Assembly: GCF_000526935.1 (NCBI RefSeq)
Contig: NZ_JAHA01000008.1
Coordinates: forward strand, 248,001 to 312,000
Length of the DNA stretch: 64,000 nucleotides
Direction of reading: 5' to 3'
Source: Butyrivibrio sp. FCS014
GTDB lineage: Bacteria > Bacillota > Clostridia > Lachnospirales > Lachnospiraceae
Shown: positions 18,492-27,217 of the stretch, in pieces
Numbering within the stretch: the stretch's first letter is position 1
Layout: each line of letters begins with the position of its first letter
The notes under the pieces: model-generated
What the model was told of the DNA's origin: nothing
Databases searched by the model: none
What the model saw: only the letters and a program-made list of their open reading frames with translations
Made by a program: the position numbers and the translations under genes

Positions 18492-20729
18492 TTAGCAGGA
18501 GCTCTTTGAGTTGGACATATGAAGAACTCTTTCCTTGATCTCCTGTGTACGTCCCTGGTTCCAGAACTGGGTTCCGATGTATCCACAGGTACGTCTTGCA
18601 ACGTTCATCTTGTTCTGATCGCGGTTACCGCAGTTAGGGCATTCCCAGATAAGCTTTCCGTCTGTATCGGTAACGATCTTGATCTCTCCGTCGTAGCCGC
18701 AGCACTGGCAGTAGTCAGACTTGGTATTCAGCTCTGCGTACATAATGTTGTCGTAGATATACTTCATAACTGAAAGAACCGCATCCAGATTGCTGTTCAT
18801 ATCGGGAACCTCAACATAGCTGATGGCTCCTCCCGGTGAAAGTGCCTGGAACTCAGCCTCAAACTTAAGCTTTGTGAAGGCATCGATCTGCTCTGTTACG
18901 TGAACATGATAGCTGTTGGTGATGTAATTCTTGTCTGTAACCTCGGGAATGATCCCAAATCTCTGCTGAAGAGCTTTAGCAAACTTGTAGGTTGTGGACT
19001 CAAGTGGTGTTCCGTAAAGGCTGAAGGAGATATTCTCCTTGGCGCGCCATGCTGCGCACTTGTCATTGAGGAACTGCATTACCTTAAGAGCGAAGTCCTT
19101 GCCCCTTTCATCTGTGTGGGATACACCCTTCATATACTTGGTGCATTCGCAAAGTCCTGCGTAGCCCAGGGAAATTGTTGAGTAATTGCCGAACAGAAGG
19201 GGATCGATCTTCTCGCCCTTTTTAAGCCTTGCCAATGCTCCGTTCTGCCAGAGAATGGGAGCTACATCAGAAGGTGTTCCGAGAAGTCTGTTGTGTCTTG
19301 CCATAAGAGCTCTGTAGCAAAGCTCGCATCTCTCGTCAAGGATCTGCCAGAATCTGTCTTCATCCTTGGCTGAAGAGCAGGCAACATCTACAAGGTTAAG
19401 GGTTACAACACCCTGATTGAATCTGCCGTAGTACTTGTGAGTTCCCTCAACATAGTTAAGGGCATGTGCCTTGTTTCCTGCATTGCAAAGGCCCTCTGCA
19501 AGGCTCTCATTGTCGGGAGTAAGGAATGATCTGCATCCCATGCATGGATAAACATCGCCCTTCTTGAGCTCTTTCATCTTCTTTGCAGAGATGTAATCGG
19601 GAACCATTCTCTTGGCTGTGCACTTAGCTGCCAGCTCTGTGAGGTAATAATACTTGGAATCCTCGTGGATGTTATCCTCGTCAAGAACATAGATGAGCTT
19701 GGGGAATGCGGGTGTGATCAACTGACCCTTCTCATTCTTAACTCCTGTGATACGCTGCTTGAGCATCTCCTCGATGACAAGTGCAAGGTCTTCTCTTGCC
19801 TGTCCGTCTTCTACCTCATCAAGGTACATATATACTGTGATGAAAGGAGCCTGTCCGTTGGTGGTCATAAGTGTGATGACCTGATACTGGATAACCTGGC
19901 ATCCTCTCTCAACTTCTTTTCTTACACGCATCTCTGCGATCTCATTGACCTGTTTCTTGTTGATCTTCATTCCGGCGGTCTCAAACTCGAGAGCAACTTC
20001 CTTGCGGAACTTCTGTCTGCTGATATCAACAAAAGGAACCAGGTGGGAAAGAGTGATACTCTGTCCGCCGTACTGTGAGCTGGCAATCTGTGCGATGGCC
20101 TGTGTTGCAATGTTGCAGGCTGTTGAAAAGCTCTTGGGACGCTCGATCATGGTCTCGGAGATAACTGTTCCGTTCTGGAGCATATCCTCAAGGTTTACAA
20201 GACAGCAGTTGTGCATGTGCTGTGCAAAGTAATCTGCGTCATGGAAGTGGATGATCCCCTCTTCATGAGCCTTAACAACATCTTCGGGAAGGAGGAATCT
20301 TCTGGTGATATCCTTACTCACCTCTCCTGCCATATAATCTCTCTGAACGCTGTTAACGGTGGGGTTCTTGTTGGAGTTCTCCTGCTTAACCTCCTCGTTG
20401 CTGCACTCGATAAGAGACATGATCTGCTCGTCAGTGGTGTTGGCCTTTCTGACAAGAGCACGTTTATAACGATAGGTGATATATTTACGTGCAACCTCGA
20501 ACTTACCTGACTTCATAAGTCCGGCCTCAACCATATCCTGGATCTCCTCCACGCTGGCTGCACGGGTAAGGGAAGCGCACTGCTTCTCAACGGCCCTTTC
20601 TATATCACTGATCTGGCCATCTGTAAGTTTCTTCTCTTCTGTTACTTCGTCATTTGCTTTCTCTATAGCTGCCAGAATCTTCTTGCCGTCAAAAGCAACT
20701 TCTTTTCCGCTTCTCTTGATAATCTTCAT
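18492..20729 (-). CDS. nrdD: Anaerobic (class III) ribonucleoside-triphosphate reductase
   Basis: Oxygen-sensitive glycyl-radical enzyme (745 aa) that reduces ribonucleoside triphosphates for DNA synthesis. Residues 1-95 form an ATP-cone allosteric domain (MKIIKRSGKEVAFDGKKI start). The catalytic barrel follows, with conserved Cys in NCCLVNLEDML and MGCRSFLT. The C-terminus carries four zinc cysteines (CQCCGYDG ... CPNCGN) and the glycyl-radical loop RTCGYIG with Gly at about 716. AGGGGG precedes the ATG. Tandem NrdR-box-like sites overlap its promoter. Confidence 0.98.
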   Translation of the reverse strand: MKIIKRSGKEVAFDGKKILAAIEKANDEVTEEKKLTDGQISDIERAVEKQCASLTRAASVEEIQDMVEAGLMKSGKFEVARKYITYRYKRALVRKANTTDEQIMSLIECSNEEVKQENSNKNPTVNSVQRDYMAGEVSKDITRRFLLPEDVVKAHEEGIIHFHDADYFAQHMHNCCLVNLEDMLQNGTVISETMIERPKSFSTACNIATQAIAQIASSQYGGQSITLSHLVPFVDISRQKFRKEVALEFETAGMKINKKQVNEIAEMRVRKEVERGCQVIQYQVITLMTTNGQAPFITVYMYLDEVEDGQAREDLALVIEEMLKQRITGVKNEKGQLITPAFPKLIYVLDEDNIHEDSKYYYLTELAAKCTAKRMVPDYISAKKMKELKKGDVYPCMGCRSFLTPDNESLAEGLCNAGNKAHALNYVEGTHKYYGRFNQGVVTLNLVDVACSSAKDEDRFWQILDERCELCYRALMARHNRLLGTPSDVAPILWQNGALARLKKGEKIDPLLFGNYSTISLGYAGLCECTKYMKGVSHTDERGKDFALKVMQFLNDKCAAWRAKENISFSLYGTPLESTTYKFAKALQQRFGIIPEVTDKNYITNSYHVHVTEQIDAFTKLKFEAEFQALSPGGAISYVEVPDMNSNLDAVLSVMKYIYDNIMYAELNTKSDYCQCCGYDGEIKIVTDTDGKLIWECPNCGNRDQNKMNVARRTCGYIGTQFWNQGRTQEIKERVLHMSNSKSSC

Positions 20730-20771
20730 AAAAACCCCCTATACATTAGATAAAAACAGTAAATAAAAACA

Positions 20772-20823
20772 GTTGTGATATACGGATTGCTTCTCTCTAT
20801 TTTTGAGTCACCTATATCACAAC
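20772..20823 (-). promoter_or_regulatory. Terminator-like hairpin in the nrdD leader
   Basis: A perfect 11-base-pair inverted repeat (GTTGTGATATA / TATATCACAAC) with a 30-base loop, followed on the minus strand by TGTTTTTATTT. It lies between the predicted start site and the nrdD ATG and resembles an attenuator. Its upstream arm overlaps the downstream NrdR-like box. Confidence 0.5.
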
Positions 20824-20863
20824 ATCTTGTGGTCTATAACAATGATAATACATTATATTGATT
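20817..20863 (-). promoter_or_regulatory. Tandem NrdR-box-like operators of nrdD
   Basis: Two 16-base sites, AATCAATATAATGTAT (20848-20863) and CCACAAGATGTTGTGA (20817-20832), each match the published NrdR consensus acaCwAtATaTwGtgt at 12 of 16 positions by my alignment. The gap is exactly 15 bases, as in known nrd promoters. The first box fills the -35/-10 spacer. Confidence 0.75.
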
Positions 20864-20870
20864 AATGCAA
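20842..20870 (-). promoter_or_regulatory. nrdD promoter
   Basis: TTGCAT (20865-20870) and TATCAT (20842-20847) are separated by 17 bases on the minus strand. The spacer holds the upstream NrdR-like box. Confidence 0.65.
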
Positions 20871-20872
20871 GG

Positions 20873-21685
20873 CTAAATATTCCTTACTTCCTCCAGGCGC
20901 AAATGCAGTCTTTTCAAGTGTTCCAGGGTTTTTTCGTCCTCGACTCTTTTCCCGGAGAAAAAATATTCTGTATTTCGTAAACACAATATATTGTGCTTTA
21001 TCTCATCTTCATCAACATTATCCTGTGACCAGTTAAGATCAAGGACTTCGGCAAGGTGCCTGACCGTGCCTTTGTTGCCGTCTATAAGAAGGGTTCCTTC
21101 GCCAAAGTACCTTCTGTAGGCGGGCTTAAAGTAATTAAAATGGGTGCAGCCCAGAACCAAGGCGCAATATCTGCTCTTGTCAAAGGAAGAAAACTGCTGC
21201 CGAAGGTATTCATCCACTGCCTCTGACTCAAACTCTTCCCTCTCTGCGAATTCCACAAGCCTTGGCATCGCCAGAAGGTCCACCCTGTGGTCCCCGTCAA
21301 CTCTGTGGAGCAAATCCTTTAACTTATCTTCTCTGATGGTCACAGGGGTTGCAATCACCATGATGCGCTTGCCTTCCGTGCCCTCAACCGCAGGCTTTAC
21401 CGCGGGTTCCATTCCAAGGATGGGGAGGTCATAGCGGCGCCTCAGCTCCTTAATGGCAACGCTGGTGGCGGTGTTACAGGCCACAACAATCGCCTCAGCT
21501 CCCTGGGATATCAGAAACTCAGTGATATCCGTGGCAAACCCGATTATCTCCTCCGGAGTCTTTGTGCCATAGGGCACATGATCTGTATCCGCATAAAAAA
21601 TAAATTCTTGCTCCGGCAGGCGGTGACAGGCCTCATTAAGGACTGACAGTCCTCCTATCCCGGAATCAAAAATTCCAATCTTCAT
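20873..21685 (-). CDS. murI: Glutamate racemase
   Basis: Converts L- to D-glutamate for peptidoglycan. The 270-residue protein starts MKIGIFDSGIGGLSVLNEA and has both catalytic cysteines, in IVVACNTATS and ALVLGCTHFNYF, with PVGIGMEPAV-like ILGMEPAVKPAVE between them. Length is normal. It is a single gene upstream of the nrdD promoter on the same strand and is divergent from the small gene at 21722. Confidence 0.96.
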   Translation of the reverse strand: MKIGIFDSGIGGLSVLNEACHRLPEQEFIFYADTDHVPYGTKTPEEIIGFATDITEFLISQGAEAIVVACNTATSVAIKELRRRYDLPILGMEPAVKPAVEGTEGKRIMVIATPVTIREDKLKDLLHRVDGDHRVDLLAMPRLVEFAEREEFESEAVDEYLRQQFSSFDKSRYCALVLGCTHFNYFKPAYRRYFGEGTLLIDGNKGTVRHLAEVLDLNWSQDNVDEDEIKHNILCLRNTEYFFSGKRVEDEKTLEHLKRLHLRLEEVRNI

Positions 21686-21721
21686 AGCTTTCCTCGCTTA
21701 AGATTATGTTAAAATATCCTT

Positions 21722-22159
21722 ATGAATGAGAAGAAACTTGACGAACTGCAAAAACTTTATGACAACCCGAGGATAGGTGCCTTTGTCCAGGAGATATGCG
21801 AGTACTACGCAACCTCCGACAGCTATGAGGACAATTCCTATCAGGATGAGATAGAACCCCGCGACTTAACAGAGGCAGTCTATACCCTTTTCTGCCTTCA
21901 GTGCAGGGAGCAGATCCTGGATGAACTTTCCCTTGTGGGCCGGAAATATCCCGGTGTCTACGAATCCGTCAGAACACTTCACAATAAACTTCTTATCAAC
22001 ATGGACTACCGCCTTCTTGAAAAGGAGTGCACAGGAATTATAACAGCCCATAAACCGGATGTCACGTCCCGGGATATTTTAGACCATGTTGAATCCTGCA
22101 CCAGATCCAGCGATACGCTATCTGATGCTCTGGATAAATTCTATAACTGGCTGCACTAA
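21722..22159 (+). CDS. Small acidic protein of unknown function
   Basis: A 145-residue soluble protein that I do not recognise. It is predicted mostly helical, acidic (DSYEDNSYQDEIEPRD near 33-48), has no TM segment or signal peptide, and contains four cysteines without a clear metal motif. It is divergent from murI with a 36-base gap and its stop lies 4 bases from the stop of the convergent SH3 gene. The tight packing and normal codon use support a real gene. Confidence 0.7.
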   Translation: MNEKKLDELQKLYDNPRIGAFVQEICEYYATSDSYEDNSYQDEIEPRDLTEAVYTLFCLQCREQILDELSLVGRKYPGVYESVRTLHNKLLINMDYRLLEKECTGIITAHKPDVTSRDILDHVESCTRSSDTLSDALDKFYNWLH

Positions 22160-22163
22160 TCCG

Positions 22164-22949
22164 TCAGTTTTCCTTAAGATACTTCATCGAGGCGTAAACC
22201 TGCTGCCCGTCAACTTCCAGAATGGCCCAGGTGCCCTCATTATTAACCGCGATACGCTTCAGGATATCTCCCTCAGGCACCAGACCAACCACGGAACTTG
22301 AAGTATCGGGGCCTGACCGCAGATTAAGAAGTGATGCGCCTGTTACGGTAACAGTATCGTTCTTCTCCACAAATCCTTCCGGAAGCGTAAGGCTTGAGAC
22401 TTCTGTCTGCACCTCATCCGGATCTTTTGCAAAGTATCTGTCAAAAACTTTTACCTTAAGGGCAAATATAATAAAAGCTAGGATGATCACACCGGTGATG
22501 ATGGACGCCACACGAACCACCAGGTCCATGTTTATGCCGCCTTCATCCTCATCGTCATAATCTTCCTCGTCATAATCTTCCTCGTCGTAATCTTCTTCGT
22601 ATTCTTCTTCCCGCTCTTCATAGCGGGCCTCTTCCCGGCGGGGCGGTCCTTCTTTCCTCTCCTCCCTTACCGGCTCCTCCCGGCGGAGGTCTTCGCTGCG
22701 CTTTGCTGCCGGCGCTTCTTCCCTCTTCTTTTCCTTCTGCCTCTGATGGATATATTCCTCCCTCTCCTCTTCATTAAAGAAGTTCTCGGGATCTTCGATC
22801 TTAATATCCAAGGCCGTGAGAGTCTCATCACCGGGTTTCTTCACAGACTCTTCCTTGGGAGCAGTCTCTTTTTCAATCTTTTCAGAAGCCTCTTCCTGCC
22901 CCGATTCCCTTTTCTTGTAATCCTCGAAGTTCATAATCTTGTCTGCCAA
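22164..22949 (-). CDS. Membrane-anchored SH3-domain protein with charged cytoplasmic region
   Basis: A 261-residue bitopic protein. Residues 1-140 are highly charged and end in tandem (D/E)-Y-(D/E)-E repeats. A TM helix lies at about 143-165, and the extracellular end is a bacterial SH3 (SH3_3) domain, GASLLNLRSGPDTSSSVVG near 205-223, probably binding peptidoglycan. The start codon is TTG at 22949, supported by GGAGGAG 7 bases upstream; the next ATG lies five codons in. The run of acidic repeats is encoded by near-identical 15-base units. Its function is unknown; a cell-wall sensing or division role is a guess. Confidence 0.8.
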   Translation of the reverse strand: MADKIMNFEDYKKRESGQEEASEKIEKETAPKEESVKKPGDETLTALDIKIEDPENFFNEEEREEYIHQRQKEKKREEAPAAKRSEDLRREEPVREERKEGPPRREEARYEEREEEYEEDYDEEDYDEEDYDDEDEGGINMDLVVRVASIITGVIILAFIIFALKVKVFDRYFAKDPDEVQTEVSSLTLPEGFVEKNDTVTVTGASLLNLRSGPDTSSSVVGLVPEGDILKRIAVNNEGTWAILEVDGQQVYASMKYLKEN

Positions 22950-22977
22950 AACGATTCTCCTCCGTACAGATAGAAAA

Positions 22978-22999
22978 TGCTGGCTTTTTCAAGCCAGCA
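22978..22999 (-). terminator. Intrinsic terminator overlapping the trxA stop
   Basis: TGCTGGCTT pairs with AAGCCAGCA around a 4-base loop, with TTTTC following on the minus strand. The upstream arm contains the last trxA codons. Confidence 0.75.
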
Positions 23000-23309
23000 C
23001 CTTGTCTATTATACCCTGTAATTTCGCTTTGTTAAGAGCTCCAACTGCTGTCTCAACAACTTCGCCGTTCTTGAAAAATGCAAACATCGGAATCGACATA
23101 ACATTGTATTTCTGAGCTATATCAGGTGACTGATCAACGTTGATCTTCATAACCTTGAGCTCGCCGTCGTACTCCTCTGCAAACTCATCTATGATGGGAG
23201 CCATCATCTTGCAAGGTCCGCACCAATCTGCTGCAAAATCTACCAGAACCGGCAGCTTGCTGTTGATAACTTCTTCTTCGAAATTCTGACTGTTTAATGA
23301 GTAATCCAT
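22989..23309 (-). CDS. trxA: Thioredoxin
   Basis: Small dithiol oxidoreductase (106 aa). The active site WCGPC (Cys30 and Cys33) sits in VDFAADWCGPCKMMAPII, with the cis-proline region MSIPMFAFFKNGE. AAGGGG precedes the ATG. It starts 3 bases after trmB, so the two are cotranscribed, and a terminator overlaps its end. Confidence 0.97.
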   Translation of the reverse strand: MDYSLNSQNFEEEVINSKLPVLVDFAADWCGPCKMMAPIIDEFAEEYDGELKVMKINVDQSPDIAQKYNVMSIPMFAFFKNGEVVETAVGALNKAKLQGIIDKVLA

Positions 23310-23312
23310 TTG

Positions 23313-23963
23313 TTATTTCCCCTTTCTGCTTATGATGTACTTGTAAATGGGATTTCCTAATGAAGAGAATCTCTCTTCATATTCCGTCATAACGTTGCCC
23401 TCATTCATGACCGGGTCGTTATGGAGGTCCCTTGTAACCGCATCCAGAGTCCATCCCGCAGGTTCAATCTCTTCCAGTGCAAATTCGAACAGATCTTTGT
23501 TGTCTGTCTTGAATTCCACCACGCCGTCAGGTTTCATTATCTGATCGTAGCGCTTCAAAAACTCTCTGGAAGGCAGCCTTCTCTTGGCATGTCTGTCCTT
23601 AGGCCATGGATCTGAAAAGTTAAGGTAAATCCTGTCCACCTCATCCGGTGCAAATACCTCACACAGAACCTCCGCATCCATACGAATAAACTTCACATTG
23701 GGAAGAAGGAGCTGTTCCTGCTTCTGTATCGCCCGAAGGAGGACGCTTGAATATTTCTCAATCCCTACGTAATTGATATCAGGATGAAGCGTTGCCAGAT
23801 CCATGAGGAATCTGCCCTTGCCCATCCCTATCTCAATATGTATGGGATTATTGTTTCCAAAAACCTCTTTATGCCAAAGTCCTTTTTTCTTTTCAGGATC
23901 TTTTACCGTAAAATCGCTGTCTGCTATAACTTCACGGGATCCTGCGATGTTACGTAATCGCAT
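23313..23963 (-). CDS. trmB: tRNA (guanine-N7-)-methyltransferase
   Basis: SAM-dependent enzyme making m7G46 in tRNA variable loops (216 aa). The motifs IEIGMGKGRFLMDLA, YVGIEKY, LNFSDPWPKDRHAKRR (the family signature) and VEFKTDNKDLFEF are all present. The ATG is preceded by GGCAGGA. It is the first gene of a trmB-trxA pair and is divergent from dacA. Confidence 0.97.
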   Translation of the reverse strand: MRLRNIAGSREVIADSDFTVKDPEKKKGLWHKEVFGNNNPIHIEIGMGKGRFLMDLATLHPDINYVGIEKYSSVLLRAIQKQEQLLLPNVKFIRMDAEVLCEVFAPDEVDRIYLNFSDPWPKDRHAKRRLPSREFLKRYDQIMKPDGVVEFKTDNKDLFEFALEEIEPAGWTLDAVTRDLHNDPVMNEGNVMTEYEERFSSLGNPIYKYIISRKGK

Positions 23964-24006
23964 TATTATTCCTGCCTGTAAGTCTTATACTAGAATTTTA
24001 CAACAT

Positions 24007-24035
24007 TTGCCCCAAGTTGGGAAGTATTGTATTAT
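24007..24035 (+). promoter_or_regulatory. Promoter of the D-Ala-D-Ala carboxypeptidase gene
   Basis: TTGCCC and TATTAT are separated by 17 bases. The spacer holds the palindrome CCCAAGTTGGG. The predicted start site is only about 4-6 bases before the ATG, so this transcript would be nearly leaderless. Confidence 0.5.
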
Positions 24036-24045
24036 TTAAGGTACC

Positions 24046-25494
24046 ATGAACCAAAAAAACACTAAAACACACGGTTTTAACTTCATATACAGGCTCGCAG
24101 CATGCATTCTTGCTGCACTTGTCATGATCCCGAAAGCTGCACCTTATGTGTATGCAGGCTATGAGGAGGAAGCTCAGCTTAGAAAAGAGCTTCCTATCCA
24201 GTCCAATGACATTCCCGGATGGCCCCATGGTCCCGAGATCACCGCTCAGTCCGCCATAGTAATGGAAGCCACAACAGGCACCATTCTCTATGCCAAGAAC
24301 ATTCACGAAGAGCTCTATCCCGCCAGCACCACCAAGATCATGACCTGTCTTCTGGCTGTGGAAAACGCAAGCCTCTCCGACAAGATCACCTTTTCAAACG
24401 ACGCGGTGTTCAGCGTCCCTGCGGGTGGTTCCAACATCGGTATGGATGTCGGTCAGTCCATAACCTTAGAGCAGGCTCTTTACGGAATAATGGTAGGCAG
24501 TGCCAATGAAGTGGCAAATGCCGTGGGAGAGCATGTAAGCGGCAGCATCGACGGCTTCATTGACCTTATGAATTCCAGGGCAAAAGAGCTGGGATGTACC
24601 AACACACATTTTGCCAATACCAACGGTCTTCAGGCCGATGACCACTACACCAGCGCCTACGATCTGGCCCTGATATCGAAGGCTTTTTTCGCCAACGAGC
24701 TTCTGTGCAAGGTGGGAAATACCCCCCGCTATCACTTCACAGCCACCGCTACCCAGCCCGACGACTTTTACCTCAACAACAAGCACAAGCTTATTACCGG
24801 CGAGATTGCTTATGAGGGAATCGTGGGCGGCAAGACCGGATATACGGATCTTGCAAGGGAGACACTGGTGACCTGCGCCGAGAAAAACGGTATGAAGCTT
24901 ATATGCGTGGTGTTCAAGGACGAGTCCCCCGCCCAGTTCACCGATACCGTGACACTGTTTGATTACGGATTCAACAACTTCCGCAGTGTCAATATATCTG
25001 ACAGTGATACCCGCTATATGCCGGATGATTCATTGTTCTTCGAATCTGATAACGATGTATTCGGAAAGGCCGGAACCATCTTAAAGCTTGATGGTTCAGA
25101 CACTGTCATCATTCCCAAAACTTCAGGGATTGAAGATACCGATTATGAAATAAGATATGACCTTACGGAGGAGGAAAGGAAGGCCTATCCCACTGCCATC
25201 GCAAGAATCGATTACTCTTTTTCCGGCACACCCATAGGCAGCGCCCATGTGTGCTACTCGGCGGCGGGTACGGGAACAAGCCGCAGCTCCACCGCTCAGG
25301 TAAGGACTGTATATGTAAATGTCAAGATACTGATAATCATCGCCGCTATCCTTGTTGCCCTGTTGTCTGTCATCGGTGCCATTGCTGCGGGGATATCCAA
25401 TAATAAGACCCATTCAAGCAGAAACGACCGTATGAGATTCAACAGAAGGAAACGGGAATCACGAAAACTGCGATTTAAGAATAAAAAGTTCTGA
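24046..25494 (+). CDS. dacF: D-alanyl-D-alanine carboxypeptidase (DacA/DacF family, S11)
   Basis: Penicillin-binding protein that trims the terminal D-Ala from peptidoglycan pentapeptides (482 aa). A signal/anchor segment at about 14-32 is followed by the active-site SxxK (S94-TTK97), the SAN motif in VGSANEVAN and the KTG box in VGGKTGYTD. A C-terminal TM helix (about 425-447) and a very basic tail (RRKRESRKLRFKNKKF) anchor it, replacing the usual amphipathic helix. The membrane-spanning C-terminus with a long basic tail is a variant of the family. The symbol is by family resemblance only. Confidence 0.9.
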   Translation: MNQKNTKTHGFNFIYRLAACILAALVMIPKAAPYVYAGYEEEAQLRKELPIQSNDIPGWPHGPEITAQSAIVMEATTGTILYAKNIHEELYPASTTKIMTCLLAVENASLSDKITFSNDAVFSVPAGGSNIGMDVGQSITLEQALYGIMVGSANEVANAVGEHVSGSIDGFIDLMNSRAKELGCTNTHFANTNGLQADDHYTSAYDLALISKAFFANELLCKVGNTPRYHFTATATQPDDFYLNNKHKLITGEIAYEGIVGGKTGYTDLARETLVTCAEKNGMKLICVVFKDESPAQFTDTVTLFDYGFNNFRSVNISDSDTRYMPDDSLFFESDNDVFGKAGTILKLDGSDTVIIPKTSGIEDTDYEIRYDLTEEERKAYPTAIARIDYSFSGTPIGSAHVCYSAAGTGTSRSSTAQVRTVYVNVKILIIIAAILVALLSVIGAIAAGISNNKTHSSRNDRMRFNRRKRESRKLRFKNKKF

Positions 25495-25505
25495 AAAGAG
25501 AGGTA

Positions 25506-25533
25506 ATGCCGGACGACCAGTGTCATCCGGCAT
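25506..25533 (+). terminator. Terminator after the carboxypeptidase gene
   Basis: ATGCCGGA-GAC pairs with GTC-TCCGGCAT around a short loop, then CTTTC. The T run is weak. It lies 12 bases after the stop codon. Confidence 0.55.
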
Positions 25534-25576
25534 CTTTCACATATAAATGTGAGGGTTTAAGGAGTGGAAAATTTAT

Positions 25577-26119
25577 TTACATAAGGTCGGCAACAAAGTT
25601 TGCTACCTTACTCATGTCTTCAGTGGGTTCAAAGCGGGCTACTACATTGCCCTCCCTGTCGACAACGAACTTGGTAAAGTTCCATTTGATCTCCGGATTG
25701 TTCTTATAATCCTTATCTATCTTCTTGAGCATCATGCTCATGGCAAGAGCCTTAGGTCCTTTGCCGAATCCCTCGAAGCCCTTCTGACTCTTAAGGAATC
25801 CATAAAGAGGAATAGCTGTCTCGCCGTTAATATCTACCTTCTTCATCTGAGGGAACTTGGTGTTGTAGTGAAGCTGGCAGAACTCGTGAATCTCTTCGTC
25901 TGTACCGGGTGTCTGTCCTGCGAACTGGTTGCAGGGAATATCAAGAACCTCAAAGCCCTGATCGTGGAACTTCTCGTACATCTCCTCGATATCCTTGTAG
26001 TGAGGTGTAAAGCCGCAGCCTGTTGCTGTGTTAACAACAAGAACTACCTTGCCTTTGAAGTTCTCCATTGAGAAATCATTACCCTGAGCATCCTGAACTG
26101 AATAATCATAAAATCCCAT
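25577..26119 (-). CDS. Glutathione peroxidase family protein (Cys type)
   Basis: Thiol-dependent peroxidase (180 aa), probably using thioredoxin in this glutathione-poor kind of organism. The peroxidatic Cys35 lies in NTATGCGFTPHY (a cysteine where animal enzymes have selenocysteine), with the second motif LDIPCNQFAGQTPG and WNFTKFVVDREG, giving the Cys-Gln-Trp-Asn catalytic set. The start at 26119 is fixed by GGAGG 8 bases upstream; the frame stays open 24 codons further but without a better site. It is a single gene protecting an anaerobe against peroxides. Confidence 0.93.
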   Translation of the reverse strand: MGFYDYSVQDAQGNDFSMENFKGKVVLVVNTATGCGFTPHYKDIEEMYEKFHDQGFEVLDIPCNQFAGQTPGTDEEIHEFCQLHYNTKFPQMKKVDINGETAIPLYGFLKSQKGFEGFGKGPKALAMSMMLKKIDKDYKNNPEIKWNFTKFVVDREGNVVARFEPTEDMSKVANFVADLM

Positions 26120-26246
26120 TGCGTTGTCCTCCATTTTGGAAACTATGTGTATGTGTATTTGCATCTTTATGTGATAATCAATTGCGTTCAATTTAATTGT
26201 ATTATATTGTGTGCAATCTAATTTGTCAACACTTTTTTTGTAAAAA

Positions 26247-26278
26247 CAGCAGAACCCTTGAAAATACGGGCTCTGCTG
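26247..26278 (-). terminator. Intrinsic terminator of the exonuclease operon
   Basis: CAGCAGA-CCC pairs with GGG-TCTGCTG, with TTTTTAC following on the minus strand, just after the exonuclease stop. Confidence 0.8.
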
Positions 26279-26284
26279 CCATTT

Positions 26285-27217
26285 TTATTTCTGTCTTTTT
26301 TTAATTTTTCTCTGTTTTGCCTTCATAGCTTCCACCTCTTCAGGAGAAATAAACCTGCTGGTTTTAACTACGTAAAGGTTTCCGTCCTCAGCCTTTTTTA
26401 TCCTGACCTTGGACTTCATGAATCCATGCTTGTCGCAGATTGCCACACTGTAGTAATGCTTACCGTTGGGGGAGAACCACTTCACCTGCCGCTTGATGCT
26501 CTTCTTGCACAGATAGCATCTGGTGCCCATGATCTCCATGTTCTCCAGTATGTCTTCCTTTGAAGGAAACTCCCTGGAGATGAACTTGGCGTAGGAATCA
26601 AAGACTATCCGGATCTCCTGGCTCTTGTTCTTGGGTGTGACATAGGTGTCAAAGGAGATCCTTCCCAGTATCTTTTCCGAAAAGGTGGCAAAGACCTTGG
26701 CTGTGTACTCTGCGTCCGCCTGAGCTCTGTGAAAGGGAATATCCTTCTCTATTCCAAGCTCATCCACCGCAGCCTCCAGAGACTTCCTTGATCTTCCGTC
26801 ATCCCTGGCAAGGCTGTAGAGCTTTTGTACATCATAGAAGGCCAGTGGCCTGTCGGACAAAAGGGGCATCCCGAAGAAGTCCAGATTTCGCTGGAACTCC
26901 GTAAGATCCAAGGGTCCCCAGCTGCAAAACTTGGGGTCCTCTCCGCACCAGGCAAGGAAATCCGAGGCCACCTTCTCGAAGGGCTCACCCTTTTCCAAAT
27001 CTTCCATGGACAAATGTATCAGCTTCCCGGTGATCCTGTGCATATGCCTGTGGACCTGAGGTTTTATAAGTCCGGAGAACTCTCCGATCTTCTGCCTGTT
27101 TTCATCTAATTTGACCGCACCTATCTCCACAATCTCAAAGGCAAGCGTCTTGCCGTTTCTTGTGACCGGTGCATCTCCCTGGTTCCACTCCAGGTCAAAA
27201 ACAATATAACTTCCCAT
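26285..27217 (-). CDS. DEDDh-type 3'-5' exonuclease
   Basis: A 310-residue protein whose first 180 residues form a DnaQ-like exonuclease (KapD/ERI-1 type). The first motif is FDLEWNQG (Asp and Glu metal ligands), the second SWGPLDLTEFQRNL and the third FHRAQADAEYTAKVF with the general-base His and the last Asp. The C-terminal 130 residues contain CYLCKKS and end in a lysine-rich tail (KAKQRKIKKRQK) that may bind nucleic acid. The start directly abuts the ylmH stop, so expression is coupled. Substrate (RNA or DNA) is unknown. Confidence 0.85.
   Translation of the reverse strand: MGSYIVFDLEWNQGDAPVTRNGKTLAFEIVEIGAVKLDENRQKIGEFSGLIKPQVHRHMHRITGKLIHLSMEDLEKGEPFEKVASDFLAWCGEDPKFCSWGPLDLTEFQRNLDFFGMPLLSDRPLAFYDVQKLYSLARDDGRSRKSLEAAVDELGIEKDIPFHRAQADAEYTAKVFATFSEKILGRISFDTYVTPKNKSQEIRIVFDSYAKFISREFPSKEDILENMEIMGTRCYLCKKSIKRQVKWFSPNGKHYYSVAICDKHGFMKSKVRIKKAEDGNLYVVKTSRFISPEEVEAMKAKQRKIKKRQK

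Noticed and set aside
25577..26119. Selenoprotein glutathione peroxidase
   Set aside because: The catalytic position is an ordinary cysteine codon and no in-frame TGA is present.
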